Source: Zychaea mexicana (lineage: Eukaryota > Mucoromycota > Mucoromycetes > Mucorales > Lichtheimiaceae). Taken from it: 64,000 bases of DNA. The stretch is taken from assembly GCF_025766255.1 (NCBI RefSeq), contig NW_026516705.1, forward strand, positions 248,001 through 312,000, given 5' to 3'. The first letter of the stretch is position 1. Each line of letters starts with the position of its first letter. The position numbers were made by a program, and so were the translations under genes. The notes under the pieces were generated by a model. That model was given only the letters and a program-made list of their open reading frames with translations, had not been told where the DNA came from and searched no databases. This document shows, one piece after another, positions 22,152-34,051 of this stretch.

Positions 22152-25100
22152 ATGACCCTGACCGAGGTACATTCCACCGAGATGATGAAGCTTCCTTTCT
22201 CTACTCTCCCAATGAGACTAATGAGCGCGTTTTTATGAAATTACTTTAGGAGCAAACAGCAACCACAGGGCCAACAGAGGCTCAACAGCCATGTAAGATA
22301 TACTACTTGTTTTTATCAACATCTTATCGCATAATACTGAGATATTGAAACTGTTCTTCTCTTTGTATGCTTTCCTTTATATGAATAGCTGCTAACACCA
22401 ACGAAAAGCCCCAAAGCGATTCAGCCATATCGCTTGTCGAAGCTTCCAATGACCCCGAACCTACCACTGAAAGCTTTACTGCCGATGGACCGAGCAACAG
22501 TAACGAGCAGCCTGCCACGGAAGAAATCCCGGTGGTGCCTGACTTTATCAATACTACTGAGTCAACCCCAGCTCCCAATGAAGAGTCTGCTCCAGTAAAA
22601 GAGCAAGGTTTTGAACTGGAGCAACAACAAGATAAAACAGAAGAAGGAAAAGCAGATGACGATGCTAAAAGCGCAGAGGAGGAGGAGGAGTCGACGAAGG
22701 ACGAACATCAACCCAAAGCCGACGATGCACCATCAAGCGAACTAGCAACATCAGCGGAGGAAAAGACGGCACCACAGTCGACAGCCAACAAAAACACCGA
22801 TGCTATTCAACGCACCCTCTCTATCATTAAACCTGATGCTGTCCAGGCTAATAAGCAAAACGCTATTGTTGCCAAGATTAAGGATGCTGGATTCACGATC
22901 GTTCAAGAACGCCAAGTACACCTTACTTTGGATCAAGCACGTCTGTTTTACCGTGAGCACGAAGGAAAGCCATTCTATGGTGAATTGACTCAATGGATGA
23001 GCAGGTATGTATCTTAAACAGGGGCTGCAGATGAAACGAGATCTTCAATGATCTTATCGATTAACGCAATACCCTCTATACTAAATTTACTAGTGGACCT
23101 ATTCATGCGATGATTTTGGAAAAAAACAACGCGATCCAGGACTGGCGTGCCAAAATGGGTCCCACGGATCCTGTCAAGGCGCGTGATATTGAACCAAACA
23201 GGTAAAATTTCAAACCTTAATTCTTGACAGCAAAACACAAACAGAAACACATGAGTAAAAAAAAAATTACCGACAAACTATCTTCACCTGACTTGCTCAC
23301 ACATATAATTTTTGTTTGACTAAATTTAGCATTCGCGCTCTTTTCGGTACAGATGGTATGAGCAATGCTACCCATGGAAGCGATTGTCAGACTAGCGCCG
23401 AACGAGAGATTCAGATTCTGTTCAAAACGATAAATGGACAAGAAGAAGAAGCAACGACGAAGGAGGGAGAAGTAGAAAAAAAAACCATCACCGAGCCTGT
23501 CGTCAATGCCAAGTTGCAAACGAGCGATATCACTACCGAGCAGTCCACTGTCGAGCAACCTGTCAAAGAAGCAGCTGCTGAACCGGAAAAAGACACTACA
23601 GACAAGGATGTTGACAATTCGGCTCATGACGACATCGCAACTGAAGCAACGAAGGAAGCTTCCAACAAAACAGACGAGACTGTCACCCTGCAGCAGGAGG
23701 CAGAGCCACAGGATGTGGTAGAAACGCATGTTGAGAAACAAGAGGACGGCGTTGCTCACCATCCTGTGACGGATGACAAGCAGGGTGATGTACCCCTCAA
23801 CGAGGAAGTGCGCCAAGATACGCATGCAGAAGCAAACGGGGAAGCAACAACAACAACTGCAGCAGAGGCACAAAAAGACCAAGAGTCTTTGGCCAAGGTT
23901 GATAACGAGGAGCAAGCTCTCATTGAAGAAGTTGATGAGAGAAAGGATGCCGATGACGATCGACCAGCGGTAGCCGGGCAAAAGGACGACGTAACACTTA
24001 CAGACGAAGAAGCCTCCAAGGAAAACGGAAAGGATGTTATCGAGACCGAGATTGAAAAGCAATTTGACGAGCCAGTAACAACAGGTGCAACCACCCCGGA
24101 AGAGCCAATTGTTGAAACTCCCCTTGATCAAGAGTCGACAAAGTGTAGTGAAGGTCAGCATAAAACGGAGCCTGTTGCAGTGTCTACCGGAAAATCTGCT
24201 GCTGCAGAAGAGCCTGTTCAGGATCAGGAACCGTCTCTACAGGAATCTGCCAATGTCGAGAATAATGTGCAGAAAACTGGTACTCCGACAGAAAATCTGA
24301 AGAAAGAAGCAGAGGAGCAAATAGAAGAAGATCAAAATTCTACCCAGCCAGAGGTCCCAAAGGAGCCGGAAGGAGCAACTCAGAACCAAGAAGACAGCAT
24401 CGACTGTGTTACTGCTGACGACACTTCTGACCGGCACCAAGAGAACGTGGAAACTGCAAAGGCTCTAGAGGATGACAAAGAGGTGCCAGCCGAGGAAACC
24501 AACACCGAACCAGCCCAGTCAAAGAAGGAAGAGGCTGCTTCAACTACAGATGCTGCAGAACCTACAGATACAGTTTTAGAAGCTGCACATGAAACAGTAA
24601 CTGAGCACAGCAACACAGAGCTTATTGATAAACAAAATGCTGATCCTACTCCAGCTAGCCGAGAATCTGTATCCAAGGATGAGTTAAACAATGAGTCAAA
24701 GAAAGAGCCAAAGGAAGAGCCCAAGGATCAATTAAAGGATGAATCGAATGACGAGCCCGAAGAACAGTCAAAGGAGAATCTAGAAGAAGAATCAAAGGAT
24801 CAGTCAAAGGATGAACTGAATGATAAGCCAAAGGACGTGCTAAAGGACGTGCCAAAGGAAGAACTGACAAAAGAAATGAAGGAAGAGCCCAAGAAAACTA
24901 GCAAAACAGTAAAGGCAGCATCGAACGGTTCAGCTGCAAAGAGGGATACCAAGGTAGCCAAAACATCTGAACCAACATCGACGACGAAGCCAAAGTCTCC
25001 TTCACGATCTCCGCAACGAACAAATGCTACCAACGGACCTACTGTCAGAACTACAGCAACGGCTGCTAAGAGAGCCTTGCTGGCGGAAAAGAAGACAACG

Positions 25101-26413
25101 ACGACGGCAACAGCAACAAGAACTGCTGCGGCTGTTAAACGAACCAGTCCAACTTCATCAGGTACAACAGCAGCAAAAACCACAACTGCTGCTGGTGGTG
25201 CCAGAGTGCCTCGCGTCGCAACTCTTGCAAAGAAACCTGCTCCCAAAACGTCTACTGGTGAAGTAGGAGCCGCCACTGAAAACAAGACACCAAAGACTCG
25301 TACGTCGGTCTTTTCTCGATTGTCCGCGCCCACAGCTACTAGTCGAACGCGAACCCAAAGCAACGATTCAGATGATGGAAAGCCCGCCGCTCGAACTACC
25401 ACAAGAACTACTGCCACTACAAAGACAGCACCTGTTAAACGAGCGGCTCCCACTGGGGCGGCATCGGCGGTATCGACTCCTGCAACGAAACGCACAAGCC
25501 CTGCTGTGAGAACGCCTGCTACAGGAACTGCTAGAACGACGACGACTGCTAAATCGACAAGGGCTACTGGCACTACTAACACTACTACTACTACTACTAT
25601 CACACCTGGTGCTAAACGTGTTGTTCGTAAAGCCCCTACTGCAACAGACACAAAGAAGGTACACGCGGGAGTCTTCTTAACGGCAATTACTCTACGTATT
25701 ATTATTTACACAATCGGTTTTTCACTATATAGACCACCACTGCCACAACAGAACCTGCCAAGCGCGTAACGTCAAAAACATCGACTGCTATTAGCACGAC
25801 AAAGCGAACTACTGCAACGGCAACAAAGAAATCATCAACAGCGACTACGAAGGCAGGTGCGGCAAGTGCGATAGCTTCCAAAGCGACTAAAGCTTCAAAG
25901 GAAGTTAAAAAGCCAGTAGAGACAGAGCAGAAGCCTGTAGCTGAAGCAGAGAAGAAGGTTCCTGTCGACGAAGCCGAAAAGCCTGCAGAACAAGAGCCTG
26001 CTATCGCTACCACCACCACGCCAGAATTGGAAGAGCAGGATGGCAGCGTTGACGAGGTCAATGACGATGAAGAAAAAGAAGAAAAGCCAACAACAGGAAG
26101 CGACGTTTTAGAAGACGTTACAGAAAAGATTCTTGGCGAATCTGCAGCGGCCCACGATGATGAAGTGGCTGCTGTTGCTATCAAGCAAGCTGATCCAGCA
26201 ACAGAAACCCTTCCTGTAGCCGATGGTAAAGTGTCTGCTGGCAGCGCCGCCTCTCGACCCAGAACTCCTGAAGTGGCACAACTTCGTAACAAGTTTGAGT
26301 CAAACTCACTTTCTGCAAATGATACTGCAAGCACTACTAATACTGTTAAGGACGCCCGAGCACGATCACCTAGTAACCGCGTTAAAGATATGATCAATCG
26401 CTTTACTGCTTGA
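22152..26413 (+). CDS. NME6-like nucleoside diphosphate kinase domain with a long disordered tail
   Basis: Six exons in consistent phase (22152-22166, 22250-22292, 22389-23004, 23094-23201, 23330-25658, 25733-26413) encode 1,263 residues. After a low-complexity N-terminus, residues about 159-295 form a complete NDK domain. RTLSIIKPDAV carries the nucleotide-binding lysine. FYREHEGKPFYGEL and MSSGPIHAMILE follow, then AIQDWRAKMGPTDP and SIRALFGTDGMSNATHGSD with the phosphorylated His276. FYREHEG, GPI and MGPT resemble the NME6 group more than canonical 150-residue NDKs. The remaining roughly 970 residues are low-complexity: first acidic (Glu, Asp, Thr), with degenerate KDEL/KEEP-like four-residue repeats near 24680-24900. 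A basic Thr-Ala-Lys-Arg-Pro region follows (about 24940-25870), then an acidic stretch and a conserved-looking end (RSPSNRVKDMINRFTA). Family NDKs convert NDP to NTP; NME6 proteins work in mitochondria in animals. The tail's function is unknown. The basic part resembles microtubule- or nucleic-acid-binding tails in composition only. Confidence 0.88.
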
Positions 26414-27129
26414 AATTAGCTTTAATAATTTTTTCTCGCCCTTACAATTTTTTTCTTCGATTAGAAGCTACATATATTATACTGTAATTTTTTTCTTGTT
26501 CCATCCATACGAAAACAGGCACTTGACATGATAAATAACTTTGGCTTGTTTGTTTTAATATTTACTCTCCCTTCTCACTTAAACTGTGTACGCGTATACG
26601 TAGAAATGCCGCTTTGTACTTGGCACTTTAAATCGGCAATGACGTGATACATAGCATTTCCATCCTCGTTCACCAGCCATTTAATTATATCCAGCTTAAA
26701 GTTTTGATGATTTACAAGTCAACACGTTTGCTGCACTTTGCCCGTCAAAGCGAGGATTACTACCACCGGCATCAAATTTTTAATGAGAATATCTTCCTTT
26801 ACACGGATGATTTGACCGCGCCAAACAGTGAGTCACCCCGTTCTCAGCTCTTTAACAAGTTTAAGAGATACGCCGCCCTCGAGGTTTACAAATGATGTGT
26901 TTAAGTGACCCCAGGAACCGATTGGAATGAGGATATGTTGCCTGCTCAACAGGAGAAGAAATGCAAATTCTGGGGAGATTAAAAGTGCGCTGAGGATTGG
27001 CAAGATAGTGCATCATGTTCATAATGAACTGGACACAACCTTGGCGCTGCATATAAGCACCTACAGTACTACTGTATGGAAGGAAATATCAGCGGAGCAT
27101 TATATAACTTTCCCTCGGCTACCATCAAT
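26414..27129. other. Intergenic; unrecognised plus frame at 26644-26895
   Basis: The 83-codon plus frame ends in a charged, helical-looking stretch (QLFNKFKRYAALEVYK) but has no known motif. It may be an exon of an unrecognised or broken gene. Confidence 0.3.
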
Positions 27130-27650
27130 AATGATGCCCTTATATATGTCCAAAACAAGCCTCCAATTCATGGTCGCCGGAAGATGACTTGCGTGTAATC
27201 CTGGATTAACTTAATATATATGATACGGGCGCTTTCCAGAACTACAGTGATAGCACTCGTCAAACGGAAGCCGATTAGCATCTCGATGTTGATCGGTGGT
27301 AATACCGCTCCGATCGAAAACAAAAAAGATGTTGGGCGCGATAAACATTGGACGGCGCACATTTATACATGAAAATAGTTTTTTATGATAAGTTATCATG
27401 AAGTTGGTTTACCTTGCGGTAATAGATGTAAACTTACCATATCCATCTGCATATGATGCCCACCAGACTGAGATCTAAGATATTGATGATTATGGTAGAT
27501 ATACATTGGTATCATTAAAAGAGATGACGCCAAACATTCTGCTTCGTTAGTAAGAGCTATGTTCACCAATGATCCAATCATGAGAGAATGAATCGCCACT
27601 GTTTCAATGGTATCTTCAAAACCAACTAGCAAGCGTAGTGTGAGAGTGGT
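27130..27650 (-). pseudogene. Decayed copy of the QDR-like MFS transporter
   Basis: On the minus strand, remnants follow the order of the transporter at 2.8-5.3 kb. A degenerate GFEDTIET segment (about 27590) stands where the intact copy has QKDLKTTET. Near 27440-27470, WWASYADGYG is followed by a GTAAGT intron start at the same place as in the intact copy. RRPMFIAPNIFF comes next in one frame, then IGAVLPPINIEMLIGFRLTSAI in another, showing a frameshift. The last piece is GIIIDGSRGK (about 27130), corresponding to GIIIDVFEDHEKGK. No downstream half is recognisable. Retention of the intron position shows it arose by DNA duplication rather than retroposition. Confidence 0.8.
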
Positions 27651-28973
27651 TACCGGTGATATTTGTCATCGTAGCAATTGTATTGAAGTCGGTTTATGTC
27701 GCAGGTGATACCGGTAATTGAGGATTTCCAGAAACAAAAGAAAGGAAGCGCTTCTGTCACATAACGTTGCTCCAAAGTTCTTGCTCTTGATTGTAAGCAG
27801 AGGAAGCAGGATCGAATGGTTCTTCACCAGTCCGTCCGAAGGAGATTGATTTATGTGTAAGTCATAATTATCTTCTGACAGATTATTATTTTTCCTCATT
27901 AGATGCTTTATGCCGAGCCTATACGTACAGAATATGGGATCTGAGTACGATGGCGAATATGGTATACTTTTTATACATACTGCGAAATTACTTGATCATG
28001 AATGGAGGCGGTCGCACCTAGCGTGAGCTTGTCGTTTGTTTCGGGGTAACATCGTCGACGGTATGTAAGTATGCTTTCTTTTTTCTTGACCGAAAGGCAC
28101 ATCAACAGCAAGTAATATTACTTGATACGTAGCATAGAGCTACTACAGTAGATACCTTACCTGAAGAATTGTTGATTTTTTATCCGTAGATGCATTGGTA
28201 TGATACCTTCAATAATAAAAATGATTAACCGTTTGTATTTTTGGTCAAGCTATTATTGCCACCATCCATAGCAAGTTGCAATTATCATATTTATAGGAAT
28301 GGAAGACCTATACGGTAGAGAGGATTATGAGAAGTTATGATAGAAAAAAAAAGACCATTGATCTTCTTTTAGGGAAAAATAAGAGCGTCACATCTGTAAG
28401 CCTCCAATTTCCATGCAAATCATGTATATGTTGTGTGCATGAACATTATGCAGATGAAGCGCTAGAAGTGGAGCCCACCCACATTGTCGGGATAAGAAAA
28501 CACACAGAATGAAACATATTATTAATCGCCGTGCTCTTTCCAATACATAATGTCCGTGTTTCTGGGCTTGGATACTTTGCTTCTTGTTACGCGTCTCCCA
28601 GCTTTGCCAGCTTGGGTGTCGACTTTGCCGTCTGCATTTCCGTTTTGACTGATGGATACAATACAAAATAGATACTTTTCTCTAGTAGTTATCGCTTCAG
28701 GGAGTGTTGCCACGGTAGCAGTGGATGTATACGTAAAATAGAAAAAGAAAGTGAGGACTGCTTTAAGACGAATGTGCAGAGTATGTTCATCAGAGAGAGA
28801 GAGAGGGCTGCAGAAGTGAGATGTCATCATAAGAACATTGCGCTCATATTCTGTGAAAAAAAATCTCCGCGGCGTGTTAGATTGCATGAACAACGGTCAT
28901 TCTTCAAGAATCTTTCCACTTGCAGCTCTTTTCCCCACTCTTACAACTTTTATAAACTCACCACCACAGAACA
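27651..28973. other. AT-rich intergenic region
   Basis: No gene recognised. A minus frame at 27666-27899 (MRKNNNLSEDNYD start) might be the N-terminal tail of the decayed transporter by position, but shows no clear similarity. The last 70 bp before 28974 are CT-rich and end in CCACCACAGAACAATG, a plausible promoter and start context. Confidence 0.4.
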
Positions 28974-29680
28974 ATGTCCTCATCTCCTTCATGCTTGACC
29001 CGTTTCTTGACCGACCCATGGTCTTCAGCTAAAGTTGTCGTTCCTTCCATTGCAATCGAAGTCGTCCTGCACAAGAAGGTCTGGGAAAAGGCCTCGTTGC
29101 GCCACCTCACCTTGTACTTGACATTGGCCAATGCGTACTGGTTTGCCACCTCGCTCAATTTCAACCTGTTCGAAACGCCATTGCTGTGCCAAGTACCCAG
29201 CTTGGATGAGCGCCAAAAGGTTGACGTTGGAAGACATCGATACGGATGGCTAAACAAGGTCGAAGTAAGTGTAATCGAGTGGCACCTTTGTAAGAAGGAA
29301 AAAGTGTAAATAGGACGTCTTTTTCCATTAACAATTGGCACTTCTCACCGTATCATTAGTTGGTCGTTGGCGTCGTGACCTTGGATCTTTTCTGCGAATG
29401 GCGCAAGCGCATCATTGACCGTAACGGCTTTGTGGATCTTTGCTTGTCAAGCGCTGTGCTTGCGCCCGCGCTCATCACGGTCGCACAAGGCGCTTACTTC
29501 TTGCCCAAGTTGCTGGACCGTTGCTGGAACGACAAGCCAGCGACTACCGTGACTGGTGTCGACAACTCGTCGTGCTGCTCGGAAAAGACCTGCTGCCGAG
29601 CCTACATTGGCATCGAAGCTGCCAAGGTTGTCGGATTGGCTGTGGCTGGCCTTCGCTTTGGTAAAATGTTGACAGTTTAA
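28974..29680 (+). CDS. Unrecognised multi-pass membrane protein
   Basis: Two exons, 28974-29264 and 29360-29680, joined by a clear GTAAGT...ATTAG intron, encode 203 residues. Hydrophobic segments lie at about residues 20-32, 46-62, 97-108 and 122-145, and a shorter one near the C-terminus (VVGLAVAGLRFG). A cysteine cluster SSCCSEKTCCRAYIG precedes that last helix. C-ending codons are frequent, suggesting good expression. The two-exon structure, bias and start context support a real gene. I do not recognise the family. It converges on RPA135, with about 150 bp between the stop codons. Confidence 0.75.
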
Positions 29681-29833
29681 TGATACGAAACGTAGAAATA
29701 TAAGTTCGTTTTGTTGTGACAAATAAGAAAAAAAGACATGCTGCAAATTTTTAATATTGAGATGAAAGGGAAAAAATTACAAGAGAAGTGCGTGTAGGGT
29801 GTGCGTATGTGTGTGTTTCTTTTTTGGTTTGAA

Positions 29834-32800
29834 TTATGGCTTCACACCAAGAGTGAGTCGGATACCCAAACTCATCAGCTCGGTCGTGAGGTATCTAAAT
29901 ACATATGGGATTGCTACCAGTTCAATGCCCTCTGCGGTGCCGCACGTCCGACATTCGAACGTACGTTTGTTTGCCAATGTTGATACAATCTTGGTGCAGA
30001 TCGGTGACACCAGCGAGCCACATAGTCGACAAACATGGGCCTATACAGTAATTGTGGCGTCAGCATGATGTCAGATATACAAACATATAAGCGAAACAGA
30101 TGTTTTTTTTTTACCTGTGAGTAATCGGAACAGTTCATTAGGCGATCTTGAAGCAAGAAACTGGTGCCGTGAGCAAGTAAAGAGTCACGCTCCATTTCAC
30201 CAAGACGAATACCACCGTGGCGCTTACGACCCTTGACAGGTTGCATGGTCAGGTTGTGTACTGGACCCGTAGTACGGACCTGGAACTTGTCGTTTACCAT
30301 GTGTCTGAGACGCTGGTAGTATACAACCTAAAAATGTACACCCAATACTGTGAGCCTTCGGTGTTCGTCCAAACCTTTGCCCATCACCGCCAAGTACTAC
30401 TTACACCAATATAGATATCCATCTTCATTTCTGTGCCAGTGATACCGGAGTACATTGGCTCGTTGCCATGGTAACTGTAGCCAGCCGCTAATAACTGCTC
30501 ACCAAAGTGGTCTGCTGCTGTGTGTTGTTCATTGAACCTAATCAATGAAGCGTGAGCAGCTGGGGTCTTTCCCAGTCGGAACTATAGCTAGAGTAAAAGA
30601 AGAGGAGGAAACAAAACACCTACTTGAAAGGAGTACTGTCTTGCGACATACCATGCAAAGCACCAGCCTTGCCTGCCAAACTCTCGACAAACATACCGAT
30701 GGTCATACGAGAGGGGAAAGCGTGAGGGTTAATGATGACATCAGGCTGCATGCCAGATTCTGTGAAAGGCATATCGACTGCAGGCCATTTCTGCGAGCAA
30801 ACACCCTTTTGACCGTGTCTGGAGGAGAACTTGTCACCAATGACAGGGGAACGGGTGATGCGAAGCTTGATGTGTACTTTTTGTAATTCAGAGTTGCCGA
30901 GGTCGTCGCCGAGGACACGTACTTCGTCGACATATGCGTCTTCAGGACCCTTGTATTTCTTGACAAGACAACGGCCAGTTGCGTCGTCAATGTATGAGTA
31001 AAGCGGATCGTCTGCTTTAAGGTGTGCGCCAATGTGTGGTAAACCGTCTGTGCCGAGGTAATCTTTGCAAAACTTGGATTTGGATCGATCGAGACCAAAG
31101 TGGTAGGATACAGCTTCACCAGGGCTTCGCATTGTTTCCAGATCGACGATTTCGGATTTGTAGACTGTACCATAACCAAAGCCACGTTCGTGTGCTGACT
31201 TGTTGAGAATCATGGCGTCTTCCATATCATAACCCGTGTAAGAGATGACGGCAACAATGGCATTTGTGCCGTTAGGAAAACCATCAAAACCATAAGAATC
31301 GTGTAATGTGGGTCGAACGACTGGAGTTTGGCCGGTTTGCAAGCGGTACATCTTGTTATCAGTTCTGTGGTTGAAGACTGTAGAAGGTGTACCCATGGTT
31401 TGTTTACCCATCTAATAAAAAAAAACCGAATTTAAATACTCAAGCGTCGCTATCACCAAGAAAAAAACTCTCTTTTTACCTGACACTGGTACATGTTTCT
31501 AGGCGACTGGTTAAAGTCAGAGAAGGGGGTCATGTTGGCGACAATGCTGAAAATGTTGGTCGGTGTGAATTCTTGATGAGTCGTGACACCAGGCACAACT
31601 TCATCATCCATGCATGCAATATCCATGTAAACCTGCTCGAAGGTACCGACACGATCTTCTTTACCGTTGGCAAGGAACTTGATAGGACGCATCATACGTG
31701 CAGGGGATGAGAAGATGTAAAGACCGGGATATTCGCCACCATAGGACGTTGGGACATGAGCAATTTCAATGTCGTGAGGGATGTCCTTTTCGCGGTTAAC
31801 ACGCCAGAACTTGAGGCTCTTGGCGACCTTTTCAGCAGTTTTTGGTGTACACCAGCCAACGACACGACCGTCGAGCAAAATAGCAATATCGCCAGGCCGG
31901 CCAATCGAGTGAAGAAGAGGCTGTGAAACACCCAATGCACCGAGCAAAGCAGGCAGATTCTCGACGTCAAGAGGCTCGTTGATAACCTTACACTTGTGTG
32001 CCAAATGGTTGAGCAAACCACATGGAGAACCATCAGGTGTGTGGACAGGACACAAGAAACCCCAAGCTTCGGGAAGCAGTTTACGGACAGCAGTTGTTTT
32101 TAATTCAGCAAAGAAAGCACCACGATGGACACACCGGAAGTGAGAAATGTAACGGTAAAAGTTGAGCTTCTCGGCGACGATGGTGTAGCCACTCATCTGA
32201 TAGATATTACGTAGTTAGCTTCTCTCCATTTTCAACAGTCAATTTTCTTCACAGATGTGTATTTACCTGCGACAAATCCAGACCCGTCTTACTGACAAGA
32301 TTACCAGTAGCAAGGAAATAGTTGAGTTTTTGACCCATATCCGAATTCACCTTTCTGATAGTGTTCAAAACGAATTTTCCTAAAATCATAGTCGTTTCAG
32401 CAAAACCGATACACCTCGTATTCCCACGGTAGAACTTACTGTCATGGAAGTCAACTTTTTCAGGAGACAGTCTGACGGAGGTACGGATTTGAGCCTTGAT
32501 ACCAGCAAGCCAATCGTAAATCTTTTCCTTCAAAATCATATTGTACAAATGACCAGGCAAGAGAATTTCTTGGTGCTGAGGAGAATCCGGATTGTCAACA
32601 CAGCATTCGCCCGATACCACAGCATACAGCTTACGGATCATGTAGCTATTTGAATAAAGAGGGGAGGAAGAAGAGTTCGTAAGACCTTTTAGCACATGTA
32701 ATCATTATCCCTCCCCTCCACCTATTTTTCAATGTTGTATAAAAAGCTTACATTAACAAGTTGAATTTATCACGGCCATTCTTCAAATGGACAAGGACGA

Positions 32801-33830
32801 TCTTATCCAAAAGTGCCTGACCCACTTCCTTGTCCGATAAATCATCATCCAATCCCATGATAATGCGGAACTTGTTACCGAGATAGCTCAAGCATGCATC
32901 GCGGGTGTACAATGAGTAAACCTTAAAGCTACGCAAAAGCAATTCGACACGATCAGTCAAAAAGGTGTTCTTGACATCGCCCTGGCACAAGGCATCGAAA
33001 ATCTCCTTATCAGAAGTATCGACCAACGCCTTGAGGAAAAGCATGACAGGCACCATGTATTCCTGCTTACGCCAGTGGAAACGAAGCATGGCATTACCGT
33101 CGTTCAAGTAGTGGAGCGTGTTGGTCTGCGTCGACTGATCGGGGCGGGCACAACGGATAGCAACACCATACTGTGAATAAGTAGGACCACGCTTTTGGAA
33201 CGAGTTACGCATAATGGCAGTAACGTGGTTGCGTCGGGGCATAATAAGTAGACGGACAAGTTTTTCGATACCGTTCACAATAAAGTAACCGCCCATTTCT
33301 TCGGATTCTTCGTGGTGCTTAACGAGTTGCTTCGGATACATTCCACGGAGATTGCAGCGGTTGGAGCGAACCATGATGGGAATCAAACCCATATCCTTGA
33401 CTTCGGACGAGACAGGACCGTCGTTGACTCGCCAGCAGAATTTGACTTGGAATTTACCACTGTAGGTTTTTAATCGCTCACGGGCTTCGGTGGGATAGAT
33501 CAATCTATTCGTCGATCGAGTGTCTTTGTCGCTCACAATGGGTTGAATGATCTTTGGATCTTCCACCCAGTACGTCAGCTTATTGCCCAACGACTCGGGG
33601 TCAGATACTTCGCCAAAGCCGGTGAGGTTGGTGTCGAACGCCGAGACTTTGCCAATGTCTTTGATAGCATAGTTGAGGAGACCTTCGCCAGTGCCGCCAA
33701 AATCGGTAATGCTGTTGAATGATTCAATGTGGGGCAGGGCAACCTCTTGCAGCTGTGGAACGCCAAAGCTGCTGTCCGAGGGCTCTCGGAACATGCGCTC
33801 CCGTTCCAAAGTATGAAAAGTTGACGGCAT
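29834..33830 (-). CDS. RPA135: RNA polymerase I second-largest subunit RPA135
   Basis: The beta-like subunit of Pol I, which transcribes pre-rRNA in the nucleolus. Eight exons in consistent phase (33830-32752, 32645-32440, 32379-32267, 32196-31480, 31411-30624, 30537-30405, 30327-30115, 30040-29834) encode 1,151 residues. Family blocks are all present: [54 protein letters not shown] and [38 protein letters not shown] and [17 protein letters not shown] complete the active-site region. A C-terminal zinc ribbon, CRLCG and CRTCG, ends the chain before [11 protein letters not shown]. The Pol I-specific [20 protein letters not shown] separates it from the Pol II and III paralogues. An open frame continues 39 codons upstream of 33830, but the family-like N-terminus [14 protein letters not shown] begins there. 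It is followed upstream by the Csf1-like gene in the same direction. Confidence 0.96.
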
Positions 33831-34051
33831 TGGGAGCGGTTTGGAAGGGGAGTTGTGTGTGTGGGAGGCGGGTTTCGATATAAAGCAAAAAGTTCGGAAA
33901 ACGGAAAGGGCTGTCAGAAAAAAAAATGAGTGGCGTAACACCGTCACGATTTTACAAAATTGGAAATCAGCCCTTATTGCTTGACCACATTTTTATGTTC
34001 TTTGATACAGATGGTTGTCATGTTTATTGCTATGATACAGAAGCAAAGTTA

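Noticed and set aside
23217..24161. 314-codon minus frame opposite the NDK domain and tail
   Set aside because: Cys/Leu/Phe-rich complement of Glu/Lys codons. It overlaps a gene supported by phase-matched exons.
24800..25651. 283-codon minus frame opposite the NDK tail
   Set aside because: Complement of a Thr/Ala/Lys repeat region, giving a Val-rich low-complexity frame. Not a membrane protein.
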